Below, one piece after another: positions 22,760-34,439 of a stretch of 64,000 bases of DNA (position 1 is the stretch's first letter; each line of letters starts with the position of its first letter). The stretch lies in the NCBI GenBank assembly GCA_030280995.1, contig JASXTE010000008.1:24673193-24737192 (forward strand), in the 5' to 3' direction. Position numbers and translations under genes: made by a program. Source of the DNA: Hemileia vastatrix (Eukaryota > Basidiomycota > Pucciniomycetes > Pucciniales > Zaghouaniaceae). Below the pieces are notes generated by a model that saw only the letters and a program-made list of their open reading frames with translations, had not been told where the DNA came from and ran no database searches.

Positions 22760-23640
22760 GCGTATTTAAAATTAATGACTTTGGACAAGTCTCAAGAGTC
22801 CTGCACTCAATATGTTAGCAAGGTTAGTGAAGGTTTGTCCAAAAATAAGGATATTATGGTCAAGGCTCAAGAAGAAAAGAAGGCTCAGCTGGGTCAGCTT
22901 GTTTCTAAGGTTAAGGGGATGTTTATAATAAAATGGTGGATCATTTAGCCGATTTAATAAAGCAGCTCAAAATGTTTTTTCAGGAAACTCAGAAGGCCAA
23001 CAGAGCACCTGTTGCTCAAACTTCAACATCTTCTTCCTATCAATCTAGGGGTTATGAGAAGAGGAACTATGGCTTTAATTCAAAGAAACTTTTTTAATGG
23101 GAAGGGGAATGGAAATGGTGGTAGTAATGGTAATGGTAATGGTGGAAATAGTTGTAGAGGTAGTTATGGCAAACCTAAGGTGTGCTGCTATTGTAATATA
23201 AGGGGGTGAAAAGCAGAAGATTGTTATTTTTTCAACAGGGACTTGCAGGCTGGTAGAGTAAAATTTGATGGAAGGGTTTGAAAATTCACTGATGGATCTT
23301 TCATCAAACCCTATGACAGGCAAGCACCTTCAGGTTTAGTTAGGAGGAATCTAATGGCTGAAAGGAGAGCCAGATTTGAAGAATTAACTGGTGATGATGA
23401 TGAAAATACTAAAGGTGGTAAAAAGAATGGTGGAACTGATGGTGGAAACTTAGATAAGTGTAAAGAAAAGGAGGTCAGTAAGGCCACTTTTACAACTTCA
23501 TTCAGTGAATAAGAATTGGTAATGGTTTCTAGGGTGGATGGCAGCTGTATGATTGGTGAATATGATGTTGATTCTGCTAGAAGAGAAGCTGCTACTAAAG
23601 CTAAAAGTAGTTTTTAGAGCCATATTAGGGCTAAAAAAGG
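22760..23640 (+). pseudogene. gag (C-terminal part) of element C
   Basis: The reading resembles A gag: QYVSKVSEGLSKNKD, then a Gln/Lys-rich segment and an Asn/Gly repeat (NGNGGSNGNGNGG) not seen in A, then a zinc-knuckle remnant (CCYCNIRG, stop, KAEDC). Stops and a frameshift interrupt it at about 22947, 23207 and 23278. The knuckle lacks the His at the usual place. Confidence 0.75.
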
Positions 23641-24598
23641 CAAGGCCAATATTAAAGAGATTTGGAAGAAAACTTACACTAAGCAAGAGGTTTATAAAAT
23701 TCAGAAGGTAATGGTGGATATAGGCCCTCCTGGCTCTTGGAAATTTGACTTGTATGCTGAGCCTATGCCTGTGGAAGAAGAATCTCTATCTGAGGAAGAT
23801 TTACCAATAGTTTCTCTTACCAGAACAATTTTTTTAGTCCTACTCTTATGGAGGGAGAAGGAAAGACAGTGATGGATCTGGATCAGTGAAAGAAGCTGGT
23901 GATGGAGCTATGGTTATTTTAGATGAAGATAGAAATGTGGGTCCTCAAATGGTGCCCAGGTCCAAGGTTATTAAATCAAAAGTTGAATATAAAAGTCATT
24001 AGTATCTGGCCAAGAAAATACTATTGAGATAATTTTGAGTAGAGTGAAGCAACTCCAGATTGCTTTATCTTTAGCTAAATTATTTAAAATTAGTCTGGCC
24101 CTTGCAGAAAGGCAGAAGAAGCATCTGAAAAGTAGAAGGGTATCTATTGGAGAGGTGGAATATATATGTGAAGGTGCAGAAAATTTTGGAGAGGAAGTGG
24201 AAACTCATTTTTCTGCTTTTCTAAGGTATTTAAATGTGATGTTAAATGGTAAAGAGGTAAAGGCCCTGGTGGATTCTGTGTCACAAATAAATTTAATTTC
24301 TTTAGGCAAAGTAACCATAATAGTGTTGCCAATTAAAACTGGTACTGGTGGTAATTTAAGAGGCATAGGTGGTCATTCTACTGAACTAATAGGTACAGAA
24401 GAGCATGTCAAATTATTTATTGGTGAATATATTGAAAGATTTAATTTTTTGTGTGCCCAGAGGATCAGTAAAAACGGTTCTTGGTGGGCCATTTTTGATG
24501 GACTTTGAAGCTAGAATAGCTTATCAAAGTGTTATAGGAATTTGTTTAGAGATTACTGGTGAGAATATGAGAAGGCTTCATTTACAATAATCACCTCC
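23641..24598 (+). pseudogene. Gag-protease linker and retropepsin-like protease of element C
   Basis: The linker (to about 24030) is acidic and degraded. The frame 24035-24508 has EVKALVDSVSQINLISL, where the D-S-G loop reads D-S-V, then GGNLRGIGGHSTELIG. The second motif TVLGGPFLMDF is in another frame (24405-24590), so a frameshift lies near 24450. Confidence 0.75.
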
Positions 24599-24708
24599 AG
24601 GAGATTATAGCTGTGAAAAAGGCTTGGTTTTACCACAGTGTGCAAGTGTTGTATGTGCACCAAAAAGAGGCAAATTAAATGGTCATCTTCTGGTGAATTT
24701 ATGAAAGA

Positions 24709-26940
24709 TAAGTATGAATACCCTCTTTTTTTGGGGTAGAAAGGGCTGATTGCTCTAAAGTTGCAATCTCTCCTCAAGAAGAGATCCCGGATTGAATTGA
24801 GTCAGCTCACTTGGAGATAAGTCAAGTGGATTCTCAATTATTTTCTGTTAATATTTAATTGGGATGTCATTATGTGCAGGATTTTTCTATATGTTTATCA
24901 CACTTATCAAATTTTTTTATAAAATTTAAAAATTTTTTAAAGGGAAAGATGGAATTTATTATGTTGGATAAAAGTTGGTAAGGGAATTTGCTTAATTATG
25001 GTGATATTACAGGTAGATTACTTTATGGCCTCCAGCAAGAAGATGAACTACAAGTATCACATCAAAATCAATAAAAAAATCTTAGTATAATATAATCACA
25101 AAAAAATAATATTTGTGATGATTCTATTTCTTTTCTCCAGCAAGAGGTTAAACTGCCAACTTTATTTACTGGTGATTTCATGGCTGAAAATGAGGGGGAA
25201 AAAGGTGTTGGAAAATTATATGACAAATTAGACAAAGTAAAAGGGGGTGGTAATGATATTAATAAAAATATTGAAAATAAAAATTATGTTTCAACTTACA
25301 CTATTTCTGATTTGGGTTCTGAAGCTAAAGAAAATTTTTATGACAAATTATATAATGGAGAAACTATAATGGATCAAGTATCTCAAGTAAAAGTATTTGT
25401 TGGTGTGGAAAAATATAAAAAGGTAGAAAATGAAATTAGGCCAATTAATGAAGCTCTGTCAGATGAATTAAATCTGCCTTTGAGAAGACCAAATTTATAA
25501 AGAGATCTATATTACTTTCCTGTAATCAAGAACCCACCTGAATTTTCTGAAACTTACAGGATCACTTTCAAGAGATTAGAGGTTGTTGATTTTGGACCTG
25601 AAGGATGGCTGTCAGGTGAAGAAAAAATGTTGTTGTTGGATGCAATGGTTAAGAGGGAGAAGGCTATTACATATGTGAAAGATGAGAGAGGTGTGTTAAA
25701 GCATTCTTATGGAAGCCCTACAAGATTCAGTTGTTTGCGATGAAGCATGGCAACAGAAGCCAATTCCAATACTCACCCCTTTAAAAGAAGGTTATATTGA
25801 AGTTATTAGAGAAAAAATTCAAACGTATGAATACCCTCTTTTTTTGGGGTAGAAAAGGCTGATTTCTCTAATGTTGCAATCTCTCATCAAGAAGAGATCC
25901 CAGATTGCAATAGTTTAGCTCACTTGGAGATAATTCAAGTGGATTCTCAATTATTTTCTGTTGATATTTCATTGGAATTTCATTATGTGTTGTATTTTTT
26001 TATATGTTTATTAACTTTGTCAAATTATTTTATAAAATTTAAAAATGGTTCAAATGGAAAGATGGGATATATTTTGTTGGATAAAAATTGGAAAGGGAAT
26101 TCGGTTAATTATGGTGAACTTAGTGATGGATAAATTTATGGCCTCCAGCATGAGGATAAAATGCATAATTTGGGCCTCCAGCAAGAGGATAAACTGCAAT
26201 GATCACATCAAAATCAACAAAAAAATCTTTGTATAATTAATTCAAAAAATAATAATATTTGTGATGATTCTATTTATTCTCTCCAACAAGAGGTTAAACT
26301 GCAAACTTTATTTACTGGTGATTTTGTGATGGAAGATGAAAGGGAAAAAGGTGTTGGGAAATTATATGGTAAATTAGACAAAGGAAAAAGGTGTAGTAGT
26401 GATAAAAATAAAAATTATGTTTCAACTTACTTTAGTTCTGATTCTGGTTCTGAAAATGAAGAAAATTATTATTACAAATTATATAATGGAAAAAATATAA
26501 TGGACCACGTATCTTAAGTCAAAGTGTACATTGAAGTGGCAAAATATCAAAAGGTAGCAAATAAAATTAGGCCAATTAATGAACCTTTTCCAGCTGAATT
26601 AAATCTGCCTTTGAGAATACCAAAATAATCAAGAGATTCATATGACTGTCCTTTATTCAATAATCCACCTGGATTTTCTGAAACTTCCAGAATCACTGTC
26701 AAGAAATTAGAGGTTGTTCATTTTGGACCTGAAGGATGGCTGCCAGGTGAAGAAAAAAGTTTGTTTTTGGATGTAATGGTTAAGAGGGAGAAGGCAATTT
26801 CATTTGTAGAAGAGGATAGAGGTGTGTTAAAGCATTCTCATGTGGAGTCCTACAAGATTCCAGTGGTTTTCCATGAACCATGGCAACAGAAACCTATTCA
26901 TATATCTGCCACTTTAAAGGAAGATTATATCAAAGTCATT
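24709..26940 (+). repeat. Tandem duplication of the protease-RT spacer in element C
   Basis: The segments about 24709-25822 and 25823-26940 are similar end to end. Both start TATGAATACCCTCTTTTTTT, contain CTCACTTGGAGATAA and run through the acidic region into the lead of RT (VDFGPEGWLSGEEK and its second copy). The unit is about 1.1 kb. Only the second copy continues into RT. Confidence 0.85.
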
Positions 26941-28230
26941 AGAGAAAGAATTTGAACTGGATTATATGAAAAATCATCATCAATTTATTCAAGTCCAGTA
27001 TTATTTATTAAAAAACCTAATAGCAAGCTTAGGGTAGTTCATTATTTAAGGGAACTAAATAGGGTTATAATATAAGATGCAGGAATATCAACTAGTACAG
27101 AGAAGTATGTAGAAATTTTTTAGGGATAGTGTGTTATGGTTTAGGAGACATAATGGGGGGATATGATAAAGGAGAGTTTCATCTAGACTTAAGAGAACTT
27201 ACAACTTTTTTTATGCCACTTGGACAAATGCAGCTAACACAATTACCTCAAGGAGTAAAAATTTCAGTTGCTTTTTATCAAGCTCAGATGGCATGGATTC
27301 TACAGGACTAAATTCCACAATATTCTGGTATATTTATTGATGATGGTGGAATAAAAGGACATTCAACAGATTATGGTAATGAAGTTTTGGAGGAGAATAC
27401 AGGAATACAAAAATTTATCTTGGAATATTCTGTAATTCTAGAGAGGATTTTGTTTAGGATATAAAAGGCTGGTTTAAAGACTTCAGGATCCAAATTTTCT
27501 TGTTGTGTGCCAGCTTTGGAAATCTTAGGTAATGTGGTATGTAGAGAGGGTAGGATTATGTCAAAGAATAAAGTAAATAAAATTCATTCCTGGACAAGAC
27601 CCAAGAGTAAAACCAAAGTCAGAGGGCATTTAGGTGTATGTGTTTATATTAGAATGTTTGTCAAGGACTTTTTTTCATTGGCTTCTCCTTTGAGATTTTT
27701 GACTAGGAAGATTCTGATTGGGAGTGGGATGAGGAGTATCAAAAGGCATTTATTAGGTTAAAGAAAGTAGTTGGGGAAGACATTATCCTGCACACAATAC
27801 ATTATTGGAAAGATGCCGGCTAGATTTATTTAGTAGTGGATTCAAGTCAGACTTCTGCTGGGGCAGTTCTGTCTCAAATGGATAAATTTGGTAATATTAG
27901 ACCGGAAAGGTATGAATCAGTAGTTTTTAATGAGGTGGAATCAAGATATTCTCAACCAAAATTAGAGCTTTGTGGTGTGGTAAAAATTTTAAAGAAACTT
28001 CAAAATATTTTATGGGGACAACACTTCAAGTTGTAAGTTGATTCAGAATCTTTGATTAAAATGATTAGTTCCCCTAGTTTACCAGATGCGCCCATGACTA
28101 GATGGGTAGCTTTTATTCAGAATTTTTCTTTTAATTTAGTTCACAAGCCAGACAAGACATTTTCTGTGCCAAATGGCTTATCAAGAATACCACCTACTGA
28201 ACAGGTTTCTAACTCAGATGAATTCAATGA
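26640..28230 (+). pseudogene. Reverse transcriptase and RNase H of element C
   Basis: RT motifs in order: EPWQQKPIHISA, CYGLGDIMGGYDKGEFH (27131), LPQGVKISVAFYQAQMAWIL and the catalytic FIDDGG at about 27336, intact in this copy, unlike A and B. Then EILGNVVCREGRIM and RNase H (VDSSQTSAGAVLSQMDKFG, SQPKLELCGVVKILKKLQ, HKPDKTFSVPNGLSR). Several stops (for example 26953, 27309, 27462) and frameshifts break it. Confidence 0.88.
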
Positions 28231-28845
28231 AGATATACCTGCAATCAAGGCCAGTACAATAGGTGCTGAAGACTTTCCTTACCTCCCCCATGAGGTTAGA
28301 CTGGCAGGATTAATATCTTTGGATATAGATGATGATTACCTCCATCATAAGGATAAACTTGAGAATAACATAAATATGAAAAATTTTATGCTTTAAGAGT
28401 TTGATGATGGTGTAGATAAATTTGGTAAAAAAGTGGTTGGAGATGTTGTCTATATGGATGAGGATGAGGATGGTGAAATATTGTGTGATAGTAAAAATTT
28501 GGTGAATGGTGTATATGTTTGAGTTTTAGAAAGTTTGGTTAAAGAGAGGTTGGGTGTTAAAAATTTGGTTAAAAAGAGGTTAAAAAAAGATGAAGATGAT
28601 GATGCTAAAAAAGGTAAAGAAGGAAAGAAGAAAATGTGGTTTCTAAAAGGTTGGAAGGTTAAAAGATGGAAATTTCAAAACTCTTTTATAAGAAAAGGCA
28701 AAGTTAAGGTTTAAGTTTATTTTCTCATTTATGTGCAGGTGATTTAGGAGATAGGGGAGTGCCTGTTGAAATAATATTAATAGATTTTCAATATGATGTC
28801 TGGGGACAGACAGTATTCTATTATAAAATGGTCAAATAATTATTA
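28231..28845 (+). other. RNase H-integrase linker of element C
   Basis: The sequence encodes acidic, Lys-rich low-complexity stretches with stops. It matches the linker of A and B in position. No domain recognised. Confidence 0.5.
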
Positions 28846-29522
28846 ATGTTACAAAGACCGGATAATAGTGATAATGATGAATGGGTAGATATAAAAAGAA
28901 AGTCACTGGAATTTTATCTCTCCAGAAAAAGATTAATGAGGAGGAGGTATTCAAATCCTCAAGTAGTTATTACTCAAAAGAAAGGGAAAGAATTGGTTAT
29001 GAAATCACTGCATGAAGATCTTGGGCATAGAGGAGTTGGTAAAACTTATAGACAAATTTCTGATAGATTTTGGTGGCCTGGTATGAATCTTTCTGTTAAA
29101 AAATGGGTTCAGTCATGTGAATAATGTCAAAGGAAAAGTAATTTAAGGCATAAAAAACCTGGACATGCAACCAGTGAAAACACTCTTTTTGGTAGTGTTA
29201 GTTTGGATGCTGTTCATATGAAGAAGGTGAGATACAAATACTTGATTGTAGCCAGAGATGACTTATCTGGTTGGGTAGAGGCAGTGCCTCTTATCAATTT
29301 GAATTCAAGGAATGTGGAAGATTTTTTGATGAAAAACTGGGTATATAGATATGGAGTGATAGAGTTGGTAACCATGGATGGAGGTCGTGAATTTGGGACA
29401 AAATTTAGAGATGCTATATCAGGAGTTGGATAAAAGGTTAGGGTAGCAACCCCATATTATTGCAAAGCTGAAGGAATGATAGAAACATGTAATTAAGTTA
29501 TCAATAATGCTTTAGTTAAAAT
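28846..29522 (+). pseudogene. Integrase of element C, N-terminal part
   Basis: The zinc finger reads HEDLGHRGVGKTY and SCE-stop-CQRK. The DDE core reads VSLDAVHMKKV, VTMDGGREFGTKF and EGMIE. Stops are at 29122 and 29431. The domain is cut after INNALVK by Harbinger E1; the rest is at 36126-36660. Confidence 0.88.
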
Positions 29523-29865
29523 AGGGGGTGTCAGTTCTGGCAAACACGCACTTACAAATCCACACTTAAATAAGTGCGGATTTCTGAAGCACGCTAGCCC
29601 CAATACTGGTGGATTTCAAAAGTGAAAAAAGTCACTTATTTCACTCAAATCCGGACTTTCTCAACCAAAAGTGCTGATTTCACCATCAAGTCCCATTTCA
29701 CTGATTTGTCAGCATCATCCTATTCATACGCAGCACTCCACAGCATAACACTTCATAACTCAAAACATTGTACATCATTTACATCTTCATATCATATCAT
29801 ATAGAGTTATGCCTTCCTCACTTTCAAATCGTGATAAATTACATAAAGAAATGACTTTCAAGGCT

Positions 29866-31074
29866 CTTTAGCTGCTCTTGCAATCTGATTGCGATTCTGA
29901 TTCTGATCTAGAAGAAGATTTTGTCTTTTTATTAAAAATGGCCACAAAATGTTACCTTCTTCCCAGAAAGCCTCAAGTACTTCATACCCCCAAATACACC
30001 ATCCAAACACTTCTTAACCTATCTACACCCAGTTTTAGACAGCTGTTCAGGACTTCTCAGGAATGTTTCCTTAAATTTCTTGAGCTTATTCAGGATCATC
30101 CCATATTTCACAATAATTCTCAAAAAGAACAACGACATCCTTCAATTCAATTGGCCATCACACTATGTCGTTTGGGTTCAAATGGTAATGGAGCCGCTTT
30201 GAAACGTTTAGAAAATGTCTTTGATTTAGGGTATGGTTCAGTTAACACTTATACCAAACGATGTATCACTGCCATCAACTCCTTGGAATCTCAACTTCTC
30301 ACCTGGCCAACAAAAGAAGAGCAACTTGAATCATCTCAGGTTATGCAAGCAGAGGGCTTCCCAGGATGTATTGGTTTTGTTGATGGTACTACTATTCCTT
30401 TGAGCCAGAAACCTGCTCAAGGTGGAAACAATTACTTTGACCGTAAAAAGAGGTAGATTATTTTTAACTCCTTTCATTCTCTTTGAAACTAACACAAACA
30501 AATATATCTTCTTTATAGATATTCATTTTCCGTTCAGCTTATATGTGACGTAAACAAAAAATTTATATCATTCTTTGCTGGCTATCCTGGCTCATGTCAT
30601 GACTCCTACGTCTTTGAAAGAATGCAAATTTCAAATGAACCTGAAAAATTCTTTGATGAAGATCAGTATCTTCTTGCAGATTCTGCTTTTGTGAATGGAA
30701 AGTATGTACTTCCTGCTTTTTGGGGAGCAGCTTCAGAAGACAGTCAAAATGCCAAGTTCAACAATCATTTGGCAAAGTCAAGAGTCCGTATTGAAAATTC
30801 TATTGGAATCTTGAAAGGCTGTTTTTCTAGTTTAAGGGAATTAAGAAGTCCTCTTAGAAATAAATCTGAAATGGAGGCAGTGATCAACTGGATTCTGTGT
30901 TGTACTATACTTCATAACCTACTTGCTGACCTCAAAGATCAATGGTTAGAGCTGTATGAAGATGAACAAGTTGATTCACCTCCCACTATATCCAACACTT
31001 TTATTTCTCAATCAACTAGTATAAGGGCAAAAATTCTTCCAATAACACTCCAACATTTTTCAATGCAATTTTAA
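29866..31074 (+). CDS. HARBI1-type DDE transposase of E1
   Basis: Exon 1 runs to 30452, intron 30453-30518 (66 bp, GTAGAT...TTATAG), exon 2 30519-31074. The start is unclear: an ATG at 29851 is followed by a TAG six codons later, while the E2 copy is open at this place, so the N-terminus may be damaged. From 29878 on the frame is open. The nuclease fold shows the triad: GFVDGTTIPLSQKP (Asp), GYPGSCHDS (Asp) and RVRIENSIGILKG (Glu). Upstream is a helical region (FRQLFRTSQECFLKFLELI, then LAITLCRLGSNGNGAA) as in HARBI1 proteins. It would cut and move the element, normally together with a Myb/SANT-like partner, which is present at 34440-35753. Apart from the start this copy looks intact. Confidence 0.85.
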
Positions 31075-31539
31075 TTTTTTTTTTTCATTCTCTTCAAATG
31101 ATCAATTTGCATGTGTTATTCACTGATAATGGTAATTTTTTTTGCATATTTTTTTGGTTTTTGAATTTGCTGTTAAAGTCTTATTTTTTTATCTCTCTGT
31201 GTTTTCTTTCATCAACTCAACATGAAATCGCATATTTTCTGCAAATGCATTTTTTTTCAGTCAATCTCTTTTTTTTCTTCACTCATATCCGTTTTCTCCT
31301 CTCTTCCTTCATCACTCAAAAAATTTCATATATATTTCTTTTTTCTAAACTCATCTCTCCAGGTAAGTCATTTTATCTTTTTTACTTAATTTTTTGCTAA
31401 TTTTTTTTTTTTTTTGGTTTTTTGGGTTTTTTTTTTTTTTTTTTTGTAAGTGGTTTTTTTTAATTTATAGGTAAAATTAACTTTTTTCTCTCTCTCTCTC
31501 TCTCTCTCCCTCTTTTCTCTAATTTATCCTATTCTTTAT

Positions 31540-32340
31540 CCCCCCTTGGCCTGGGCTTGTTCCCATCTTTACCCTCTCCTTGGAATGGATACATCCCCCT
31601 TTTCCCCCCTTTGGCTGCCTTATTCCCCCCTCCTTGGCTCACTCTAAACTTCCTTTTCTCCCTCTTTGGTCTCATCTCTCCCTTCCTCCCCCTTGTTGGT
31701 GTCCTCATTTCCTCCCCTCATTCCTCTCCAACCCCCCTCCAAATTCCCTGAATCACCCCTCAAAATCCCCTCAAAACCCCCTCCAAACTCTCCTAATCAC
31801 CCCCTCCAACCCCCCTTCCAAACCCCCCTTCAATCCGTTCCTAACCCCCCCTCCTACCCCCCTCCTTTCCCCCTCAAAACCCCCCTACCCCCCCCCTTAA
31901 AGGTTCCTTAACAATTTGCTATTGATTTGTTAAGTTAATGAACGATTTTTAGCAATTGTTTGTTATCTTAATGATTTGCTAAAAAATTGTTAATTTAATG
32001 AACGATCGTTAGCAATTGTTTGTTAACTTAACGAATCGATAGCAAATTGTTAAGTAACTTTGAGGGGGGGATTGGGGGGGTTTGGAGGGGGTTTGGAGGG
32101 GGAGGTTAGGGGGGATAGAGGTAGATTGAAGGGGGGGTTGGAGGGGGTTTGGGGGTATTGAAGGGGGGTTTGGAGGGGGATTTGGAGGGGGGTTTTGAGG
32201 GGATTTGGAGTGGGGTTTGGAGGGGGGGGTTTGGGGCAGATTGAAGGCGGGTTCGGAAGGGGGTTTGGAGGGGTTTAAAATGGGATGTGAATAGGTTGGA
32301 GGGGGGGTTTGTACAAGGGTTTTGGGGAGGTGGGAATGGG
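31540..32340. repeat. Large C-rich/G-rich inverted repeat of E1
   Basis: A C-rich arm (about 31540-31905, runs like CCCCCCTCC) is followed by an AT-rich palindromic core (31909-32057, starting CTTAACAATTTGCTAT and ending as its near reverse complement) and a G-rich arm (about 32060-32340, runs like GGGGGTTTGGAGGGGG). The strand could form a very large hairpin, and the G-rich arm has many G-runs able to form quadruplexes. E2 has an analogous structure at 39690-40420. Pro/Ser-rich open frames in the C-rich arm are not genes. Confidence 0.85.
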
Positions 32341-32553
32341 GAAGTGATAAAAAAAATTGAAAAAATTCCCAGTTTTTTGACTTTTTTTTGGTTTTTTTAA
32401 TTTTAGAGAAAAATATTCATCAAGTTCAAGTGAAATAAAAAAAATTCTTATTAGTCTTTTGAGGATTTTTTTTTAATTTAAATTAAGTGAGTTTTTTTTT
32501 ATTGTATAATTTTGGATGTTTGAAAAGTAACATATTTTTAAGTAGAAAAATAC

Positions 32554-33740
32554 ATGTCTTTAACTTCAGATTCACCACTTACCTCATTCTCATCTTCTTT
32601 AACTTCATTATCATCTTCAAATTCAACTTCTTTTCAATCATAATCTAAAACATTGACGAAAAATGAACAGTATCAAAATAAAAGAAATTTAAAAAAAAAT
32701 TCACTTGGATCAAATATTTGGCCATATTTCAAAAATCAAGTACTATAAAACTAAAGTTGAAAAAAAAACAATATCCAAAAACATTACCTGATAATATACA
32801 TTATTTAACTGAAACTGGAGGTGATGAAGTTAGAGCTGTTATTAATAATACTTTCAAACCTCAATTTATTTACAAAAACCATTCTTTTAATGGTTTAAAA
32901 GTTGAATCATTTAATCAACTCTGCAATCTCATCATAACACTCTATCAAATGGCTTTGGTTCACTTACCTTTAAGGAATAAGAATTTGTTGGGTGGAATCA
33001 TGATTGGTATTGGATGGAGACCAGGATTTGATAAAGTATTTTCTCTTGGTATGTTTAAAAATTTTGCTGGATTTTTTAATATCATTTTACTGAATTTAAT
33101 ACAAATAGGAATATATTCTTTACTCATATCTTTATCTAAAGCTGAATTAGATAATGATTTTTGAAAATGGAATACTTTACCTTCATTTAATTCATTTCTC
33201 GCTCTTTGACTTATAAAACTCTGTAATAAAGCTTTTGAAAAAAATCATGAAGTTGCTACGAGACTTGGAATACCAAATTGGTGTGACTCTGAATGGGAAG
33301 ATATTAGCAGTGAATATCTAATGTTTTCAAATGTTATAATCACTCATTCTGGATTTCATAACCAAATTCACACCGACTCAAATGATTCCAATTACCTCAC
33401 TTATGGAATTTTCACATTTATTAATCCTATCACTGGACAACCTATTCCGTCACCTGCAAAAATTAAAGGACATGGATTATATTTCCCCGATCATAGATTT
33501 ATAATCAATTTTGGATTAGGAAATGGAATCATCAAAACAGTTTGGAATTCTTCTTACAATAATCACCAAACCACAAAGGCTCCTCCAGGTTTGGAATCTT
33601 GTCAAGACTTCATGCATTTTGGTTGCTCTTTCCAGATCAGTCAAAAGTTAATCCAACAAATAAACAAGTTAAAAAAAGAAGAAAAAGGTAATAAATTTAA
33701 AAATTCTTTAGGTAGATCCAAAAAGTATGGGGATTTGTAG
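32554..33740 (+). pseudogene. TET/JBP-like 2OG-Fe(II) oxygenase of E1, with premature stops
   Basis: The ATG at 32554 starts a Ser/Thr-rich leader as in E2. The domain begins at about 32750 (NIHYLTETGGDEVRAV, then LIITLYQMALVHLPLRNKNL). An intron is likely at about 33048-33110 (GTATGT...AATAG), as in E2. The core 33240-33740 has HNQIHTDSND with the HxD iron ligands, YFPDHRFIINFGLGNG, NHQTTKAP with a candidate second His, and HFGCSFQIS. This matches the Tet-like 2OG-Fe(II) oxygenase family of basidiomycetes, whose relatives oxidise 5-methylcytosine or thymine in DNA; the substrate here is inferred. Stops: a TAA in the leader, and TGA at about 33162 and 33208; E2 has CGC and CGA there. Confidence 0.8.
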
Positions 33741-34439
33741 AGTCACCAAATATTTAATAAATAAATATGATATTTCAATTTATGAAATTAAAGTAATGGG
33801 CCAACGACCTTGTGTTGTATAAAAGGTAATCATGATAACATTAATTTTTTTCATGGGGTTCCTCTAGCCTATACCTGTGGAAAGTCCCAAACCTAGTTTC
33901 TAGACTTGATCTGCATTTTGGCATGAGGAATTGTCATTACTTTAAAAGTAGTAAATTTGACATATCTTATTTATATATTAATTAATTTATGTAATTATAT
34001 TAAATTTTGATGACTTTCACCCTTTACTTCAATAAAATGCAGGGGAGAGTATTGCCAATTTTTTAAATCTGACATGTGAAATTGATGACTTAGAAAAATT
34101 TGGTGGTACACACCCCTTGTTTCAATAAAATTCAGGGGAGGGTATTGCCAAATTTTCAAAAGAGATATTGGATTTTATTGACTTAGAAGTATTTATTTAA
34201 GCAAACTTATTGACTTGAAAGTAAAGATAGAAAATTTTTATTATAATTTCAAATTTTTGTCAAAATAAAAGTATAAGCAAACTTATTGACTTGAATGTAA
34301 AGATAGAAAAATTGTATGATATTTTCAAAAATTTGTCAAAAATAACGTACTATATCCAAGACCTTTTATAAGTCAGCATATAAGAAAATATTACCAAAAA
34401 GAAATCAAACAAAATTAAATTAACTAGGAAAACAATTTA
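33741..34439 (+). repeat. Conserved block and short tandem repeats downstream of the E1 oxygenase
   Basis: A block at about 33790-33960 is very similar to 42350-42520 of E2 (for example CATGGGGTTCCTCT). Then come two units with CTTCAATAAAATGCAGGGG or TTCAATAAAATTCAGGGG (34018-34200), and two shorter units with GCAAACTTATTGACTTGAA (34200-34345). No intact gene. Confidence 0.6.

Noticed and set aside
31098..31400. Hydrophobic 100-codon frame after the E1 transposase
   Set aside because: It is Phe/Leu-rich from T-rich DNA and has no counterpart with the same sequence in E2.
31557..31911. Pro/Ser-rich overlapping open frames
   Set aside because: They lie in the C-rich arm of the inverted repeat and reflect base composition only. 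The frame at 39822-40034 is rejected for the same reason.
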